Below are positions 48,893 through 50,674 of a DNA stretch of 50,674 bases, piece by piece. The stretch's first letter is position 1. Each line of letters begins with the position of its first letter. This DNA is from a bacterium (lineage in GTDB: Bacteria > Chlamydiota > Chlamydiia > Chlamydiales > SM23-39): assembly GCA_021780355.1 (NCBI GenBank), contig JAJXYX010000039.1:1-50674 (forward strand), given 5' to 3'. A program made the position numbers and the translations under genes. Below the pieces are notes generated by a model. It was not told the DNA's origin and did no database searches. It saw nothing but the letters and a program-made list of their open reading frames with translations.

Positions 48893-50475
48893 CTCTTCTC
48901 ATGGAGAAATCTCCTCTCCTAGCCCTCAGAGCTCCCTCTTTTCCCCTGCAAGAAACTCCTTCCCAGGATTTTTCTAGCTGGCCAGCTGTTTTTCCCAATG
49001 TAAATATCCTCTATCTTTACGGACTCGATCTAAAAGCCTATGAGCTTCTCCATCCTTGGCTTCAATCCAACCCCTCTCGAAAAGCAATCTTCCTTGAAAA
49101 TCAAGAGGGGATCATCAGCGCTTTTTTACACACCAATGGCGCTACCGCTTTTTTATCCGACGCGCAAGTCGAGCTTCATTTTTTGCCTAAAGGTGCCTCG
49201 CTTCAGCAAACCTTGCAAGCGCTCGCTGAAACTCATCCCGTCGATTCTCTCGATTGCATCGCTTTGCCTTCTCGTAAAACCTCATACTTTCGCTCATTAA
49301 AGCTGCAGCTTTTACGAAAAACTCTCCTCTCCCACGCCATCATGAAGGATCGCTGCCACGGATACCAGCTCTTTTATAACTTTGTGCAAAATGCCCCTCA
49401 AACGCAAAACTCTTTTTATTTTAACGCCCTTCGAGGAACTTTTTCTTCCATCCCAGCCATCATTTGTGGAGCAGGCCCCTCTCTTGCGTCGGCCTTCCAC
49501 ATTCTTTCTTCTCTAGAAAATCGGGCCCTCATTTTTGCTTGCGGCTCTGCCATCGCCGCTTGCAGCAAAGCGGGCATTACGCCCCATTTTTGCGTTGCAG
49601 TCGATCCGAATGAAGAAGAATTTTTCCGTTTGAAAAACTCTTTTTCTTTCGAAGTTCCTCTCCTCTATTCCCTGCGCGTTCATCCCCACGTGTTTTCTAC
49701 TCTGAACGGCCCCTTCGGCTACGTCCGCTCTCAATTTAGCGATATCTCTCAGCTCTGGCTTGAAGAAGAACTCCACTTTTCCGATCCTCTCATCGGTCAC
49801 CAGCTCTCTTCCGAATCGATCTCCGTGACCAGCATGGCCGTGGCCGCCGCTGAATGGCTCGGCTGTCCCTCCATTTTATTCGCCGGTCTCGATATGGCCT
49901 ACACCGGCGATCAGCGCTACTGCTCTGCTGTTGGAGTTTCCGAAACGCCGCCAAAAAAACTCCCGCAAACCGTCTCCGATCGTCTCTTAGCCAAAAAAGA
50001 CCGCCAAGGCAAAAAAGTCCACTCTGCCGTCCGCTGGGTCATGGAATCTTCCAGTCTTTCCCACTATGCCAAGCTTCACCCCCACGTCCAGTTCATCAAC
50101 ACCACCGACGGCGGCATCGGATTTCAATCCATTCCCTATCAGCCTCTAGCCGAAGCTATCCAATCCTTCCCCCAAGAGCATGATCTCAGAGGCCTCCTCC
50201 ACGCCGCCATTTCGTCTGCCCCCATGCCAACCCTTCCCATCCTTCAAAAACTCGCCGAGCTCCGCACCAGCCTCCTCAATGTCATCGATTACCTTCACAT
50301 CCTCTCCGGCTCCAAACCAGGCTCTACCGTCCTCGCCGAAATCGAAATGAAAGAAGAGCTTGCCTTTTCCGTTCTCTTCTACGACATTTTTCGCATTTTG
50401 CCGCACATGGCGCCTCATGAGTCTAAATGGGAAGCGTTTCTTGAGCTTGCTCAGAAGTATTTGGCTGTCATGTAA
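48874..50475 (+). CDS. DUF115/MptE-like (Maf-type) protein, copy 2
   Basis: A 533-residue relative of the protein at 46990. The conserved segments are IPAIICGAGPSLASAFHIL (CGAGPSL at 198-204), RALIFACGSAIAACSKAGITPHFCVAVDPN, and ILFAGLDMAYTGDQRYCS, in the same order and spacing as copy 1, so the pair arose by duplication or repeated recruitment. Copy 2 has a longer N-terminus. The start at 48874 overlaps the YwqK gene; ATG 48901 is an alternative and neither has a clear ribosome site. Its codon use looks more C-ending near the 3' end than in its neighbours. Confidence 0.75.
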   Translation: MYRSHLALLMEKSPLLALRAPSFPLQETPSQDFSSWPAVFPNVNILYLYGLDLKAYELLHPWLQSNPSRKAIFLENQEGIISAFLHTNGATAFLSDAQVELHFLPKGASLQQTLQALAETHPVDSLDCIALPSRKTSYFRSLKLQLLRKTLLSHAIMKDRCHGYQLFYNFVQNAPQTQNSFYFNALRGTFSSIPAIICGAGPSLASAFHILSSLENRALIFACGSAIAACSKAGITPHFCVAVDPNEEEFFRLKNSFSFEVPLLYSLRVHPHVFSTLNGPFGYVRSQFSDISQLWLEEELHFSDPLIGHQLSSESISVTSMAVAAAEWLGCPSILFAGLDMAYTGDQRYCSAVGVSETPPKKLPQTVSDRLLAKKDRQGKKVHSAVRWVMESSSLSHYAKLHPHVQFINTTDGGIGFQSIPYQPLAEAIQSFPQEHDLRGLLHAAISSAPMPTLPILQKLAELRTSLLNVIDYLHILSGSKPGSTVLAEIEMKEELAFSVLFYDIFRILPHMAPHESKWEAFLELAQKYLAVM

Positions 50476-50480
50476 TAGCA

Positions 50481-50561
50481 AGGCTCCGCCCTGCACCCGC
50501 CAAAGGACTGCGTCCTCTGGACTCCTATTTGTTTTTTACATAAATCAATAGGAGTCCAGAG
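50481..50561. repeat. partial dispersed repeat (copy C) with a 15-base stem
   Basis: Begins 6 bases after the last stop codon with GGCTCCGCCC and CAAAGGACTGCGTCC, matching the left end of copies A and B. It then forms a perfect stem, CTCTGGACTCCTATT (50515-50529) with AATAGGAGTCCAGAG (50547-50561), around a 17-base loop. There is no right end. It probably serves as the terminator of the DUF115 cluster. Confidence 0.65.
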
Positions 50562-50674
50562 TTGCTATGCTGAATTCTAAATAGTCTGACCTGGGGGAGG
50601 AAGCTTTCTTCTTGAACAAGGGTAGTTCTCTAGCCTAAATAGTTAGTTAATCAGAAAAAAAAACCTTTAGGGGA
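50562..50674. other. window edge, no gene seen
   Basis: No convincing ORF, RNA gene or promoter was found in the last 113 bases on either strand. A gene may start or end beyond the edge. Confidence 0.4.

Noticed and set aside
1-50674. CRISPR array, rRNA operon, prophage or intact insertion sequence
   Set aside because: No regularly spaced direct repeats, no 16S/23S signatures, no phage structural genes and no intact transposase or integrase were seen; the repeats found are palindromic or two-copy blocks.

Overview
The window looks like part of the chromosome of an amoeba-associated, non-Chlamydiaceae member of the Chlamydiae (order Parachlamydiales). GC is intermediate by eye, and a Waddlia- or Estrella-like organism would fit, but I cannot name the species. 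Four things support this placement. First, several local gene orders match what I recall from Chlamydia trachomatis: murJ-nfo-rpsD, lptB-(CT654-like)-kdsA, rluD-KH protein-hemA, and pheT-lipoprotein-yidD-recO. Second, there is a probable inclusion-membrane (Inc) protein with a bilobed hydrophobic domain. Third, there is a TyrP-type aromatic amino acid permease. Fourth, there are genes I recall as missing from Chlamydiaceae, namely an LPS heptosyltransferase and asparaginyl-tRNA synthetase.

Layout. 1-1.2 kb: a P-loop protein of unknown role. 1.2-6.65 kb (-): a complete tripartite RND efflux operon (outer-membrane factor, adaptor, pump) with translationally coupled genes and a palindrome inside its promoter. 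6.8-9.1 kb (+): an ankyrin-like protein overlapping an Inc-like protein, both probable host-interaction genes. 9.2-10.4 kb: a TyrP-like permease. 10.65-13.4 kb (-): an unusual OppA-like protein with a long unknown N-terminal half and no signal peptide. 13.6-14.0 kb: ndk. 14.3-16.5 kb (+): heptosyltransferase and M48 protease. 16.5-20.4 kb (-): a compact dapB-kdsA-lptC-like-DUF2608-lptB operon joining Kdo synthesis to LPS export and lysine/DAP synthesis. 20.6-23.3 kb (+): tRNA-Arg and a very large DHH phosphoesterase-like protein. 23.35-28.4 kb: khpA, rluD, small unknown genes, hemA and a large orphan gene. 28.5-34.4 kb: asnS, nfo, murJ, rpsD, trhO. 34.4-38.5 kb: a cysteine-cluster protein, a SNF2 helicase, a small coiled-coil protein and a lipoprotein. 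38.8-43.6 kb: a YwqK-repeat lipoprotein, pheT and a LysM protein. 43.7-44.4 kb: a protein with a possible Cys/His deamidase signature. 44.7-45.9 kb: yidD, tRNA-Leu, tRNA-Arg, recO. 46.0-50.5 kb (+): one run of overlapping genes: hibernation factor, a PD-(D/E)XK nuclease-fold protein, and two DUF115/Maf-like proteins flanking a YwqK-repeat protein.

Most genes serve housekeeping or envelope functions. The accessory signal is concentrated in the Ank/Inc pair, the deamidase-like gene, the DUF115 cluster and dispersed repeats. One repeat family has structured, mutually inverted ends whose stems differ in sequence but keep pairing. A second is an 89-bp repeat with two copies about 94% identical. 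No CRISPR array, rRNA, intact insertion sequence or phage module was seen. All functional calls come from reading motifs and recalled family knowledge; no database search was run.
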